NCBI GenBank assembly: GCA_011800805.1
Contig: MPNW01000139.1
Location: 256,574-269,330, forward strand
Reading direction: 5' to 3'
Length of the DNA: 12,757 bases
Origin: Hirudo medicinalis
Taxonomy: Eukaryota > Annelida > Clitellata > Hirudinida > Hirudinidae
Under the pieces are notes generated by a model, which did not search any database, was not told where the DNA came from, and was given only the letters and a program-made list of their open reading frames with translations. Positions 1 to 8,040 of the stretch are shown piece after piece (within the stretch, counting starts at the first letter, position 1; each line of letters begins with the position of its first letter). Made by a program: the position numbers and the translations under genes.

Positions 1-535
1 AAACATGATTTTGAACATAAGAGATATGTGTGAGCCAAGATAAATGCTCATCCATTAAGACCCCCAGATATCTAATACTCGATACTCTATTAAAGGAAAT
101 ATTATTTATAGAAAGGGAAGAGTTACAATCAATTACTTTCCTTCAAGAATGAAAAATAATGAAATTAGATTTGTTAATATTAAGAGACAAACAATTTTTA
201 ATGAACCAATTATTAAAAAGAATTAATTCATTATTGAGTGAAGTGATAAGATTATTTACATTTTTCCCAGATATATATACAACTATATCATCTGCGTATA
301 ATAACAGTTTGATTAAACTCGAAGAACTCTGAAAATCATTAATATAAATGAGGAATAAAAGAGGACCCAAAATAAACATTTTGAAGGAGTACAGTTTTTG
401 AAACGTGACAATGGAGAGAGTGGGGCTAAAAAAAATAGGCAAGTAGTGAGTACTTAGTCTCTTCTCTCTGGTAAAAGAATAAATGTCAAAAGAGCTAGTA
501 TTGCCCTTGGAATAGAATGGAATTCCATCTTGCAT
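1..535 (-). mobile_element. LINE reverse transcriptase remnant (CR1/L2-like), cut by the window edge
   Basis: This is part of the reverse transcriptase of a non-LTR retrotransposon, the enzyme that copies element RNA into a nicked target. Reading on the minus strand, the palm block ILGPLLFLIYINDF (about 380-340) is followed by the catalytic LLYADDIVVY block (about 300-275) and then by FNNWFIKNCLSLNINKSNF. An in-frame TGA at 143-145 interrupts the frame. The same frame then continues to the window edge with RVSSIRYLGVLMDEHLSWLTHI, the usual thumb-side LGV.D..L.W block. The usual VPQGS immediately before ILGPL is not in this frame, so the copy is also damaged near 385. The stop and the missing N-terminal part make it a dead copy. 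The family (CR1/L2/Jockey-like) is inferred from motif style only. Confidence 0.8.
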
Positions 536-639
536 TATTTAATGTAGGTAATTTATGAAACTTCGATTTAGGAAATTGTCGCGACAACAACTCAAAGTTT
601 CGATTCATATTTAGCTTATTATTAAGCAATAATACAATG

Positions 640-1143
640 ATTTATTTAAAAACTGGGATATTGAATCGCGGATGACGACCTAGACTTTTTTTTTAAACAC
701 CTGAGTCAGTTGACTTGTGATAGTGGAGCCAAAGTCAGAACTGATCTATCTAACCTAGGTATCGAAAAATTCATAAACGGCTATAGGAGAGCATCACATT
801 TTGCTCTCAATGATTTCAGCGGATAAGCCACCGGCCATCTAATAAATTTGTGACCAATCACCAAGGCATAATTATATTCTGAGTTAATATTCACTCGGTC
901 CTTTTCTGGTAACAATGGGCCGATGCAATCCATAGCTAAACGGGTAAAAGGAAAATTATCATCTCTTGGAATTGGAACAACAGGAATGCTTTGGGATACC
1001 AAAACTGAAATTCCCAACTGACAAACTTAGCAGGATTTACATTATTCGTGGATCTTTTTATTCATATCTGGAAACCAAAAGTTAAGTTTTATTCGGTATT
1101 TGGTCATCTTGAAAGTCAGCAAAAGATGCATAATGTCTTTCTT
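640..1143 (-). mobile_element. Gypsy-type LTR retrotransposon integrase remnant, multiply broken
   Basis: This is a piece of the pol polyprotein of an LTR retrotransposon, the integrase that joins element DNA to the host chromosome. In minus-strand order there is FWFPDMNKKIHE and then CKSC.VCQLG, the second half of the HHCC zinc finger (about 1085-1015). Next comes the core start PFTRLAMDCIGPLLP, carrying the first catalytic aspartate (about 950-905), then YNYALVIGHKFIRWPVAYPLKSL. A frame change near 770-735 leads to the DFGSTITSQLTQVF block with the second aspartate region (about 735-695). Another leads to LGRHPRFNIP (about 675-650). In-frame stops lie between KKIHE and CKSC, inside CKSC.VC, and at 781-783. 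The copy is not functional. It lies antisense just upstream of the carbonic anhydrase exons. The Gypsy assignment rests on the GPL.P and RWP.A.PLKS style. Confidence 0.78.
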
Positions 1144-1496
1144 TATTATATTATTTCTAAGACTGGATATTCTAGTTTCAGGCAATCAAAGTTGGTTAAT
1201 TTTGTACCCCTCAATATTTCCCTATGATAAACCAAGACAAACAAGTGCAAGTTTCTTAGACAGTTGCATACGGGGGTTCGTGGCAACAGTAATGTGCTGT
1301 GTTCAAAATCCAGCTTATACTGCCACAAGCGCCCTTGTGAAGGAGCGCTATGTAAATGGTTAACAAATAAAAGCGCCTCTGATGATATGCATATGACGCT
1401 AAATGAATTACAAAGCCAATTAAGTTCACGCTAAATCCGCTATATAATTGTCATTGCCGCTATGAAGTTAATATTATTGTCACTTTATCCTTATAG
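1144..1496. other. Unassigned 350-bp stretch upstream of carbonic anhydrase exons
   Basis: I recognise no gene here. On the minus strand the part next to 1143 may continue the integrase zinc-finger region, but frames are interrupted. A plus-strand open frame (1100-1363) has no recognisable motif. I looked for the missing carbonic anhydrase exons carrying the HFHWG zinc-ligand block and did not find them. The last 20 bases are pyrimidine-rich and end in ttatag, which fits the intron acceptor used by the exon starting at 1497. Confidence 0.4.
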
Positions 1497-2184
1497 CTCC
1501 ATCTGGTTCACTGGAATAAAAAATATGAATCATACGGGGAGGCTATTCATAACGATGATGGTCTGGCTGTTATATCAGTATTTATCGAGGTTGTTAATTA
1601 TTCGAAATGTAGTTTTGCGGTTACGATTATTATTATTAACATTTATATATATATATAACTAGCTTGGTGCTACCCACGAAGGTCTTGAAATTCTCACCAA
1701 GGCGTTACATTTGATTACTTTTCCAGGAGACCAATCAGTATTTGAAAATTTTGATGTTGGTAGCTTACTACCTGGTAATGTTTTTTTAAATTTTCGATAT
1801 TTCAGAACCTCAAATTTTAATTTGTTTTGCAAGAAAACATAGATCAGTACTGGACTTATAAAGGTTCTCTTACTACTCCTCCTTGCCTAGAAATTGTTGA
1901 ATTTATAATATTCAGAAATCCAATACGCGTTTCAAAAGAACAAGTAATTAAAGAGCTTCTTTATTTATGTTAAAATGCTATGTTCATAACCATACTTCCT
2001 ACTGTTAGCCCTAACCCTGTTTTTGTAGTTGAAAACATTTCGCACACTGTTGTCATCACCTGCGACAAGGGATATGGAACCAAAAAAACTCAAGAATTTC
2101 AAGCTTGTTAGCAATTTCAGACCCGTCATGCCCATAAACGATCGTCTCGTTTATAGCTCTTTCCAGAATGTGCCCTTAAAATAA
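1497..2184 (+). CDS. Alpha-carbonic anhydrase, C-terminal four exons (5' part not seen)
   Basis: Alpha-carbonic anhydrases interconvert CO2 and bicarbonate at a zinc held by three histidines. Four exons join in one frame: 1497-1589, 1663-1774, 1834-1943 and 2029-2184, giving 156 residues and a TAA. Introns are 1590-1662, 1775-1833 and 1944-2028 (73, 59 and 85 nt), all GT-AG, with phases 0, 1 and 0. Exon 1 carries LHLVHWN, including the third zinc ligand (H119 in human CA2 numbering), then [12 protein letters not shown]. Exon 2 reads [10 protein letters not shown] and ends LLP. Exon 3 completes [14 protein letters not shown] and then SLTTPPC, with the active-site threonine. Exon 4 starts [10 protein letters not shown] and has [16 protein letters not shown]. 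The cysteine after TTPP is typical of secreted or membrane isoforms. A whole family member is about 260 residues, so roughly the first 115, with HFHWG, are missing from view. The first donor (GAG/GTTGTT) is weak. No stop or frameshift occurs, so the gene may be live, with its 5' exons left of the window. Confidence 0.88.
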
Positions 2185-2204
2185 CTGATGAATTTATATA
2201 ATAA

Positions 2205-2205
2205 C

Positions 2206-2243
<38 letters not shown>
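2205..2243. repeat. (AAT)n microsatellite
   Basis: About 12 near-perfect AAT units lie just 3' of the carbonic anhydrase stop codon. On the minus strand this produces a run of tyrosines in a spurious ORF. Confidence 0.95.

Positions 2244-2244
<1 letters not shown>
2239..2244 (+). promoter_or_regulatory. Candidate polyadenylation signal of the carbonic anhydrase gene
   Basis: AATAAA lies 55 nt after the TAA stop at 2182-2184, at the end of the AAT microsatellite. The distance suits a cleavage signal, but the hexamer could simply be a by-product of the AAT repeat. Confidence 0.35.
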
Positions 2245-2246
<2 letters not shown>

Positions 2247-2875
2247 GTTACTATTGTTTTAAAATGGCGACTTCTTTCTGGCATTAGTATATGTGGTCTA
2301 GAACATAATGATAACAAATCCGAATTTGATTATGTGGTGGCGTTTGTTCCAACGGAACTTCAAGCCCACCGTTTTTTAACGGTACACCATTTGTATAGCG
2401 ATCCTAACCGAGGGTTCTCCCTGGCGGTGCAAGCTGGGTTACGGACACGACTGATGCCATTACAGCCGCATGAAGGAAAGCAACCATTGAGCTAACTTGC
2501 AAGCCAACAGACTGCACAATCAGTGCTGGTTATTGAAAGGGAAATCTGTTCCAGATTTACGGGCAGGCAATGTCGATGGACCTGCCATCTAGCGTCGCAT
2601 GTCGAACTGATAATTTAATGAGAGCCTCTGGTTGCTGATCTGAGCACTCACTTTCTCTATTTATGTGCAGCACTAGTAGTACGTTGCTTCTTTAGATTAT
2701 TTTGGATGGATTGAAGAAATGAGGTAGCGAAAGCGATCCGCACCATGAAGAAGAGGATTGCAATAGTCCAAATGGAAGGAACTGAGCAGGCGGCAGTCAA
2801 ATCGACGGAGAGGAGTGACGGAATGAGGTGGTTGCACGTTTTGCTTTCACGCACATGCCGGTATATTAATACTAA
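2245..2875. other. Unassigned region, more GC-rich than its surroundings
   Basis: No gene is recognised. From about 2330 to 2860 the base composition is clearly richer in G+C than the flanks, which suggests an old inserted element. A small perfect hairpin (ACCGTT-tttt-AACGGT) lies near 2370-2385. A minus-strand open frame of about 76 codons at 2657-2887 begins at a non-ATG codon. It has a hydrophobic stretch (IAILFFMVRIAFATSF) but matches no family I know. I found no convincing tRNA-type A/B boxes that would make it a classic SINE. Confidence 0.4.
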
Positions 2876-3330
2876 AACAGCTATCACTTGTATTACCTCA
2901 TATATCCATATCTAAATTACTGCAACCTAATCTGGACATGCAATTACTCCACTATCTTATGTCCTTTACTAATTATAAAAAAAAATATTCTACGTGTTGC
3001 ATTATGCTTAACTTACAATACTAACATAGAGCCTATTTTTAAACAATTAAATATATTAAAGTTTTTCAAATAAATCACTTTCATGCAGGTATTCTCATGT
3101 ACAAACTAGATCACAATATGTGCCTGTTCTATTCCTTTATTTTCAAAGATATGGATGATATCACATCCGTGCATTCGCATAACGTGCTCAATCTCAAATG
3201 TACAGACCTGTTTTTGCTAAATCCAGTATCAAACGTCACTCAATTCTTTGCCTGGGACCAAAAAATATATGCTAGGATTCCATTAAACATTACTGATCGT
3301 ATGCTTTCAAACATTTCTATTTAAACAGCT
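2876..3330 (+). mobile_element. LINE (CR1/L2-like) C-terminal pol fragment with one frameshift
   Basis: This is the C-terminal region that follows the reverse transcriptase domain in CR1/L2-type LINEs. The first frame reads LYYLIYPYLNYCNLIWTC and then PLLIIKKNILRVAL, the usual IYP.L.YCN.IW and Q...R.. blocks. It runs to TAA at about 3071-3073. A shift of one base there continues the homology as INHFHAGILMYKLDHNM, then HSHN, and finally FFAWDQKIYARIPLNI, matching the family's PKIWN.IPL.I end. The fragment is therefore 5'-truncated and frameshifted. It points opposite to the LINE piece at 1-535. That piece stops just before this region of the protein, and the two share an asparagine- and leucine-rich AT-biased style, so they may belong to one family. 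The 3' end is not defined. Confidence 0.8.
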
Positions 3331-3545
3331 CATCATCGACTCACCACTATTTCTTTAAAAATATTTTCGGAAATTCTCCTTTGCATTTACATTTATTTAG
3401 CCCATATTTTGAGTGCGCAAATTATCCCAGTGGGATGTCCGGGCACTATGACAAACATTGCCAGCAATTGAGCTCATTCATTGAGTGAGTCAGAGTAAAA
3501 AAAAAAAGTAATGATTAAAATCAAACGCAATCAAAGTTAAATTCA
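3331..3545. other. Junction between two LINE remnants; tails of both
   Basis: No gene is seen. This stretch lies between the 3' end of the plus-strand LINE piece and the 3' end of the minus-strand LINE. It contains an A11 run (3498-3508), which is a T run in the orientation of the minus-strand element, and an imperfect short palindrome around CTCATTCA/TTGAGTGAG (3474-3490). I could not identify target-site duplications for either LINE. Confidence 0.4.
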
Positions 3546-5450
3546 GGACGATCGACTGAACAGTTAGGTTTTAAGTAGTGTTTTAAAAAGTTCTATTTTC
3601 GGTGCAACACGAACTTCGGTTGGAAGAGAATTCTATATCCTGGGTCCGCAGACATGAACGAACGGTCTCCCTGCCTGACTGTTCGTGACCTAGGAACAAC
3701 AAGAATACTGTTTTTGGAGGACCGGAAGATACTCTATCGGGGATAGTAGATGAGCTTGTCAAAAGTTCAGTGAGGTATTGAGGAGCGCTGCCTATGGCGG
3801 CTATGTAGACTAAAAGCAGGATTTTTAAGGTGATTATGTCCGGAATTTTTAGCCAGTGCAGGTCCATGAGGAGAGGAGTGATGTGGTCAGAAGACCTTCC
3901 ACCATAAATGAGCCTCACCGCTGTGTTCATGACTACTTGAAGGGTGTTGAGATTCTGGCAACTGGCATTGATCAGAATCGAATTGCAGTAATCGAGCTTT
4001 GAGAGGATGAGCTGGACTATGAGGGACATGAAAATTTGATGGGGCACAAATGGTTTAGCCTCCTTGAGGACACGAGGCTTGGCATAATAGCCCGCGGCAA
4101 CCCGACCAACATGAGGACCATCGTCAGGGATGTATCCAGATATACTCCCAGGCTTCTGACTGTCTGCGAAGGAATGATGGTTGCGCCTGTCAATTGAAGT
4201 GCTCGGGAGCCAATGCGGCTGCATCCGGCTGGAGAACCAAACCATATTGCCTCTGTTTCGTCATGGTTGAGTCGTAGACGATTAGATGACGTCCACGAGA
4301 CGATCTCTCTGAAACAGGTCAACACTCAACAGACAAGACCCGGAACGCCCTCAGGGCAGCAGTGGCCGTAGATCTGGGTGTCATCTGCATACTGGTGGCT
4401 GTCGAAACCGTGGGCAGCAACAATACCCGCAATGTCTGAAACATATAGGGAGAAGAGAATTGGTCCCAGTACAGAGCCTTGTGGAACGACTAATTGAATG
4501 AGCTGCTTAACATTGCATGAGGACGAAGATTGTTTGACTACTGGAAATGTAACTGCAAATGTTTCATCCCATCCGCAATGAGGATGTCATGGTCCACAGT
4601 GTCAAACGCCGCAGACATGTCAAGAAGGAGGGAGACGTGACAAACATCCAATGCCACCCTGATTTCAGACACAACTCTCGGGACAGCAGTTTTCGTGGAG
4701 TGGTGCGGACGATATGCTGACTGTCAAGACTGGGAAGGAGTGCATTGTTGCAGAGATGGGTGAGGAGACGACTGAGAACAAGGCGCTCCAGAAGCTTCGA
4801 AAGCACGCTGAGATTGGAAATTGGTCTATATGACGAAGGTAGTTGTGGGTCAAGTGTAGATTTTTTAATTATGGGTCGAACCTGTGTCTCTTTAAAGAAA
4901 CGAAGAAATTGACCTGAAGATAACGATTTATTAAATAGATGTATGAGATAAGGAAGTGATAAATGGGAAAGAATGGGATAAATGAGAAGCGAGGTTGGTA
5001 TGGGATCAAAGTCATATTGCTTGCTAGGAAAAGAACTGATTAACCTCTGAACTTCATCAAAACCCGCAGCAGAATTGCACAAACTCAGAGATGAAATTAG
5101 AAGACATGAATTTCGGGGACGGTGCACCGTCAGTCGACTCACAGATGTCATTGAGCTTTTCGTTTAAATATGCAGAATAGGTTTCAGCAGTTGGAGCAGC
5201 AGAACGTCCAGTCATACCGCCAAGGCCAGTCGCCTCACCAACAAGCTTCCACCGCCTGGCAGGATGCTGCACCTCTGCTAAGCGCTTGGTGTAGTAGTGT
5301 CGACGCTTGGTATGTAGAAGTCCAGTATAAGAGCGAGCAACAGCCCTGATAACCTCCCTGGCCGCAGTTCTCCGTCAGAGCGAAGTAAGGCGGCATCTCT
5401 CACGCATGCATTCAGCATCAAACCAAGGATGTCTGTATTTGTAGAGGCGA
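3546..5450 (-). mobile_element. CR1-like LINE, linker plus reverse transcriptase plus C-terminus, decayed
   Basis: This is a non-LTR retrotransposon ORF2 lacking its endonuclease domain. In minus-strand order there is the linker block PWFDAEC (about 5428-5408), then RRHYYTKRL and WKLVGEATGLGG (to about 5215). The finger block VRPIIKKSTLDPQLPSSYRPISNLS and KLLERLVLSRLL follow (about 4885-4760). Next are LLDMSAAFDTVDHDIL with the first catalytic aspartate (about 4635-4580), VPQGSVLGPILFSLYVSDI (4488-4435) and QYADDTQIYGH (YADD at 4380-4391). SWTSSNRLRLN and QTVRSLGVYLD lie about 4300-4140, and the C-terminal LSKLDYCNSI block follows. The protein changes frame several times (near 4640, 4330 and 4140). 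The stretch between the aspartate block and VPQGS is shorter than normal, so about 40-50 residues seem deleted. It is denser in G+C than the AT-rich LINEs nearby and belongs to a different lineage. Confidence 0.88.
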
Positions 5451-5590
5451 GAAGCCATCACCGGGAGGGATGTGCATCCGCAGCACACAGGCTTGGCTTG
5501 CAGGTGGTTTTGTATGGAACATTGTTAAAAGTGAAGGTTTTAACGTCATTTGTTGCTGCTACAAAATTGGTGACACCTAACAACAGGCTA

Positions 5591-5674
5591 CAACAACCGA
5601 ATTTTATCTGCAAATCGGTGGTCCAGGCATACAACTCAGACGAAGAACTTGCAACAACCGAGTTTTATCTGCAA
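5591..5674 (+). repeat. Two direct copies of a 23-nt unit, 61-nt period
   Basis: CAACAACCGAATTTTATCTG plus CAA at 5591-5613 recurs at 5652-5674 with one A/G difference. The 38 nt between the copies are not repeated. The meaning is unknown. It may be a trace of local duplication or of short repeats in a retrotransposon leader. Confidence 0.8.
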
Positions 5675-5763
5675 CAATGACAAGATTTTGAGTGCAATCC
5701 CTCTCACACCCTGGAACACGAGCTACATCGAAAATTATTTGCATGGCGTTACATGGACTGAGA

Positions 5764-5771
5764 CATTAGAG
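5764..5771. repeat. Left target-site duplication of outer hAT (CATTAGAG)
   Basis: CATTAGAG directly precedes the element end CAGGGTCTCAAAC. The identical octamer directly follows the other element end at 9086-9093. Eight base pairs is the duplication length made by hAT transposases. Confidence 0.88.
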
Positions 5772-6738
5772 CAGGGTCTCAAACAAGCGGCCCGCGATGC
5801 ATTCCGAGATTTTCAAAAACTTGACATTAAATTTATATTTTCTCGCCGCCGCTTGAACTTTAACGTTGGCGCTATTTAACCACAAGACTTTTTTTATTTA
5901 CTTATTATATTACTTATTCAAATAGCCTTGAAACAATAAGAATCGACTTCACCAGTATACATTGTATTTTGTTTCAAGAAGCCCTTTGTAGTAAAACTCT
6001 ACGATTGAAAGAAACGATGGATGTAGTTAAATCAATCAACTTTTTATATTCTTGGGGACTGAATCATAGGTAGTTTCTTGCAGATATAGATAAAATGTTT
6101 TCAAACGTTTCTTTGCACTTAGAGATGAAACCGCTCCATTCATGAAAATGAAAATTAGGCAGTTCCTTCGCTGACTGATTCTACTTTTCTACCTTGCTTT
6201 TCTAACAGATTTTACGGATCACTTTAATGTATTGAACTTGAGGCTTCAAGATAAAAACAGATTACCACACGTATGCATGATAATGTGAAATCGTTCAAAG
6301 TTAAACTTCGTTTATGGATGAAACAGCTGGGTGAGGGCAATTTGGCCCATTTCTCAACTTTGAATTCCTTAAGAAAAGTTGAACCGAAATGCTTGAAAGA
6401 ATATACATATATTTGTTGTCTATCTTGCTTCAGCAGTTTGACGTGCGTTTTCACGACTTCAAGATACTGGAGCCACAATATCAACTTTTTCAACGCCGTC
6501 TGCTGTAGAAATTGACAATGTTGCAGAACAATTGCAAATGGAATTGGTGGAACTTCAGTGTGATAGTATCTTGAGGAAAAATATGCAGGAGAGGGGATTC
6601 CGGATTTCTACACATTTGGTCCACGAGAAAGGTTTCCGAAGTTACTCGTTGCTGCTTCAAGGATTATTTCAATGTTTGGAAGTACATACATGTATGTATG
6701 CGAACAGATTTGTTCATCCGTGAAAAAAATATTCTAAG

Positions 6739-6746
6739 GTCATGAC
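6739..6746. repeat. Left target-site duplication of nested hAT (GTCATGAC)
   Basis: GTCATGAC precedes the element end TAGAGGTCGG. GTCACGAC follows the opposite end at 7620-7627. They differ by one C/T at a CpG-like position, as expected from decay of an 8-bp hAT duplication. Confidence 0.82.
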
Positions 6747-7619
6747 TAGAGGTCGGACCGGGAATATTTTCCGGGAATGAGAAGTTTCATCAGTACCGGG
6801 AACTTCGGGAAATTAATTTTTATTTGTAATAATTTTTTTTAATTGAAAATTAATTTTAAAACAAAGAACTTCTCTTTTTTCCGCGTTTCTCTCTTAACGA
6901 TCATACTAAGAAATTTTCTTTTTTATCGAAACTTTAGTTCCGACAAGTCTATATAATTTTTAAAATGGCTTCATCGTCGTCAAGTTATAAAATGCTTAAT
7001 CAGTTAATCAGCTTAATCAGTAATCGAATACTTCATCAGTTGTAATTAAGAAAGTGACAAAGATCGAAGTTAATAACATATTAATATCACAGCTGAAAGA
7101 ATTTCGAAAATTGAATTAGATTATGAGAAATCTAGTATTGCTTGGAATAGCTTCGTTAAAGTTTTGGTTGATGGTTATAACACTGATTTTGTGCATCGCA
7201 AGGCGTGTCATACTAATTCAACATTCTAATGCCAGTGGAACTTCTGGGATTCTGATTCATCGAAAGTCATGCATTGACAAACCAATTGCTAAGCAAACAA
7301 CAATATCTTTCAAAGAAATCTATTCCCCCTTCCGTAAAACCTATACTTTGCCAAGCCAGTCTTTTTTGTGCGCATGACTTTAAACCCATCTAGGACATCG
7401 ACTCTAACATCGTCAACTCTTGACGGTTTGACCAGAGTCAAAAGTAACAAAGATTTACTTGAAATAAATCTATGTGTTCTTGAGTGTGTTTAGTGTATAA
7501 AACAAATAAATAATATAACAAAATATCTTAACCATTGTCTTCAAATAATTGGCCTAATTTTACAAGAAAATGAAATCGGGACTGAACTGGAATTTTGGAC
7601 GGTCCAGGTCCGACCTCTA
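6747..7619 (+). mobile_element. Nested hAT element, 873 bp, inserted in the outer transposase
   Basis: A second hAT-type transposon lies within the first. Its ends are perfect 13-bp inverted repeats, TAGAGGTCGGACC at 6747-6759 and its complement at 7607-7619, and they fit the hAT end rule of pyrimidine-AG-any-G. It is flanked by GTCATGAC and GTCACGAC. CCGGGAA-type words recur just inside the left end. It contains the start and BED-finger part of its own transposase (6965-7415), after which the rest of the coding region is lost. It is therefore an internally deleted, non-autonomous copy. It interrupts the outer transposase shortly before its LTDENLQ block, so it arrived after the outer element. 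Confidence 0.85.
6965..7415 (+). pseudogene. BED-finger hAT transposase N-terminal remnant
   Basis: This is the first part of a transposase with a DNA-binding BED zinc finger. A candidate start ATG at 6965 in an A-rich context opens MASSSSSYKMLNQ, a serine-rich N-terminus, and then hits a stop. The finger follows as SSIAWNSFVKVLVDGYNTDF and VHRKACHTN (about 7128-7220). After a frame change it continues with HSNASGTSGILIHRKSC and KQTTISF (7222-7310). The spacing W..F and C...(SGTS)..HRKSC is that of BED fingers. The first zinc cysteine appears as arginine (HRKAC where CKAC is usual). CAHDFKPI near 7370 resembles the CA.DLRPF block that follows in intact proteins. The catalytic part is missing. 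Confidence 0.75.
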
Positions 7620-7809
7620 GTCACGACTCACCGATGAAAATTTGCAATACTGAGATTAGTTTCCTCTAAAAAAATTCCAACCTAATATTGAGGTCCTTGT
7701 TGATGCAAAATTCTGCCAACTAAGTAGCCAAAAGAAAAAACTGACCGAAATGTCAACCTAATAAAGTTGTTGATTTCATTGCTACATTGGACACACAAGA
7801 ACAACGCTG

Positions 7810-8040
7810 GCAAGAAGGTTGACGATGCATGTCCAAGGGGGCAGTATTAAGGAACATTTGAGGACTCATCAGATTCTTATTAATGGAGGACTTCTTGGTG
7901 ATAATACAGAAATTTTACACACCTAACGTTGTCCTTCAAGGCTTAAATTGTATGAAGCCTTATTCATCTCTCGAGAAAAGCCTTGCATTAATATGCAGAA
8001 AGATTTCACCGATGGCAGCTTATCCTTGTTTAATTGTGTT
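7810..8040 (+). mobile_element. GIY-YIG-like endonuclease C-terminal remnant (retroelement-type)
   Basis: In one frame the text reads ARRLTMHV then GGSIKEHLRTHQ, later NTEILHT, a TAA at 7924-7926, and SRLKLYEALFISREKPCINM. The spacing of a basic R..L...V, a SIKEHL...H helix, and then L...EALFI...KP.IN matches the second half of GIY-YIG nuclease domains found in Penelope-like and some other retroelements. The GIY...YIG motif itself is not visible. It sits inside the outer hAT after the transposase end. It could be a captured fragment or a later insertion with no visible borders. The family call is by motif only and is moderate. Confidence 0.5.

Larger units (their letters stand above)
5451..5771. 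other. Left flank of the hAT insertion, possible LTR-retrotransposon leader
   Basis: No gene is assigned. The motif ttggtgacacc at 5567-5577, shortly after gctgctaca, resembles the primer-binding region that follows a 5' LTR in some Gypsy elements. This is only a resemblance. The 23-nt unit CAACAACCGA(A/G)TTTTATCTGCAA occurs twice, at 5591-5613 and 5652-5674. An open frame starting near 5649 runs into the hAT duplication site. It would stay open for about 20 codons into the sequence to the right of the hAT element if the insertion were removed. Confidence 0.4.
5963..7745 (+). pseudogene. hAT transposase remnant (GTF2IRD2/Charlie8-like), split by a nested hAT
   Basis: The transposase cuts and joins the outer element. 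Blocks in order are FQEALCSKTLRLK..MDVV and SWGLNHR.FLADIDKMF (5963-6090), FFALRDETAPFMK (about 6112-6150) and DHFNVLNLRLQDKNRL (about 6218-6265). MHDNVKSFKVKLRLW and then LAHFSTLNSL follow (6273-6370), then STPSAVEIDNVAEQLQMELV and ELQCDS (6489-6560). FYTFGPRERFPKLL and MFGSTYMYVCEQ come next (about 6605-6715). After the nested element the text resumes with LTDENLQY and PNIEVLVDAKFCQLSS (about 7628-7735). These follow the order of hAT proteins of the kind domesticated in vertebrate GTF2IRD2. The blocks lie in different frames with at least two stops (one after GLNHR). The BED finger and N-terminal half are missing, and so is a piece between DKMF and FFALR. It is certainly inactive. Confidence 0.85.

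Noticed and set aside
1462..1662. Plus-strand 66-codon ORF over the first carbonic anhydrase exon
   Set aside because: It is in the wrong frame. The exon frame beginning CTC CAT CTG carries the LHLVHWN homology.
1801..1805. tttcag as acceptor for the second carbonic anhydrase intron
   Set aside because: It puts the YWTY block out of frame. The later acceptor ending at 1833 gives [12 protein letters not shown] with a frame that continues to the stop.
2126..2317. Minus-strand ORF with a long tyrosine run
   Set aside because: It is a translation of the AAT microsatellite and the antisense of the carbonic anhydrase last exon.
2330..2660. tRNA-derived SINE
   Set aside because: I could not find convincing A and B box spacing or a tRNA-like fold, and no terminal repeat was visible.
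5429..5680. Plus-strand 83-codon ORF
   Set aside because: It starts inside the antisense LINE linker and has no protein motif, so it is a chance frame.
6224..6493. Minus-strand 89-codon ORF
   Set aside because: It is antisense to well-matched hAT transposase blocks on the plus strand.
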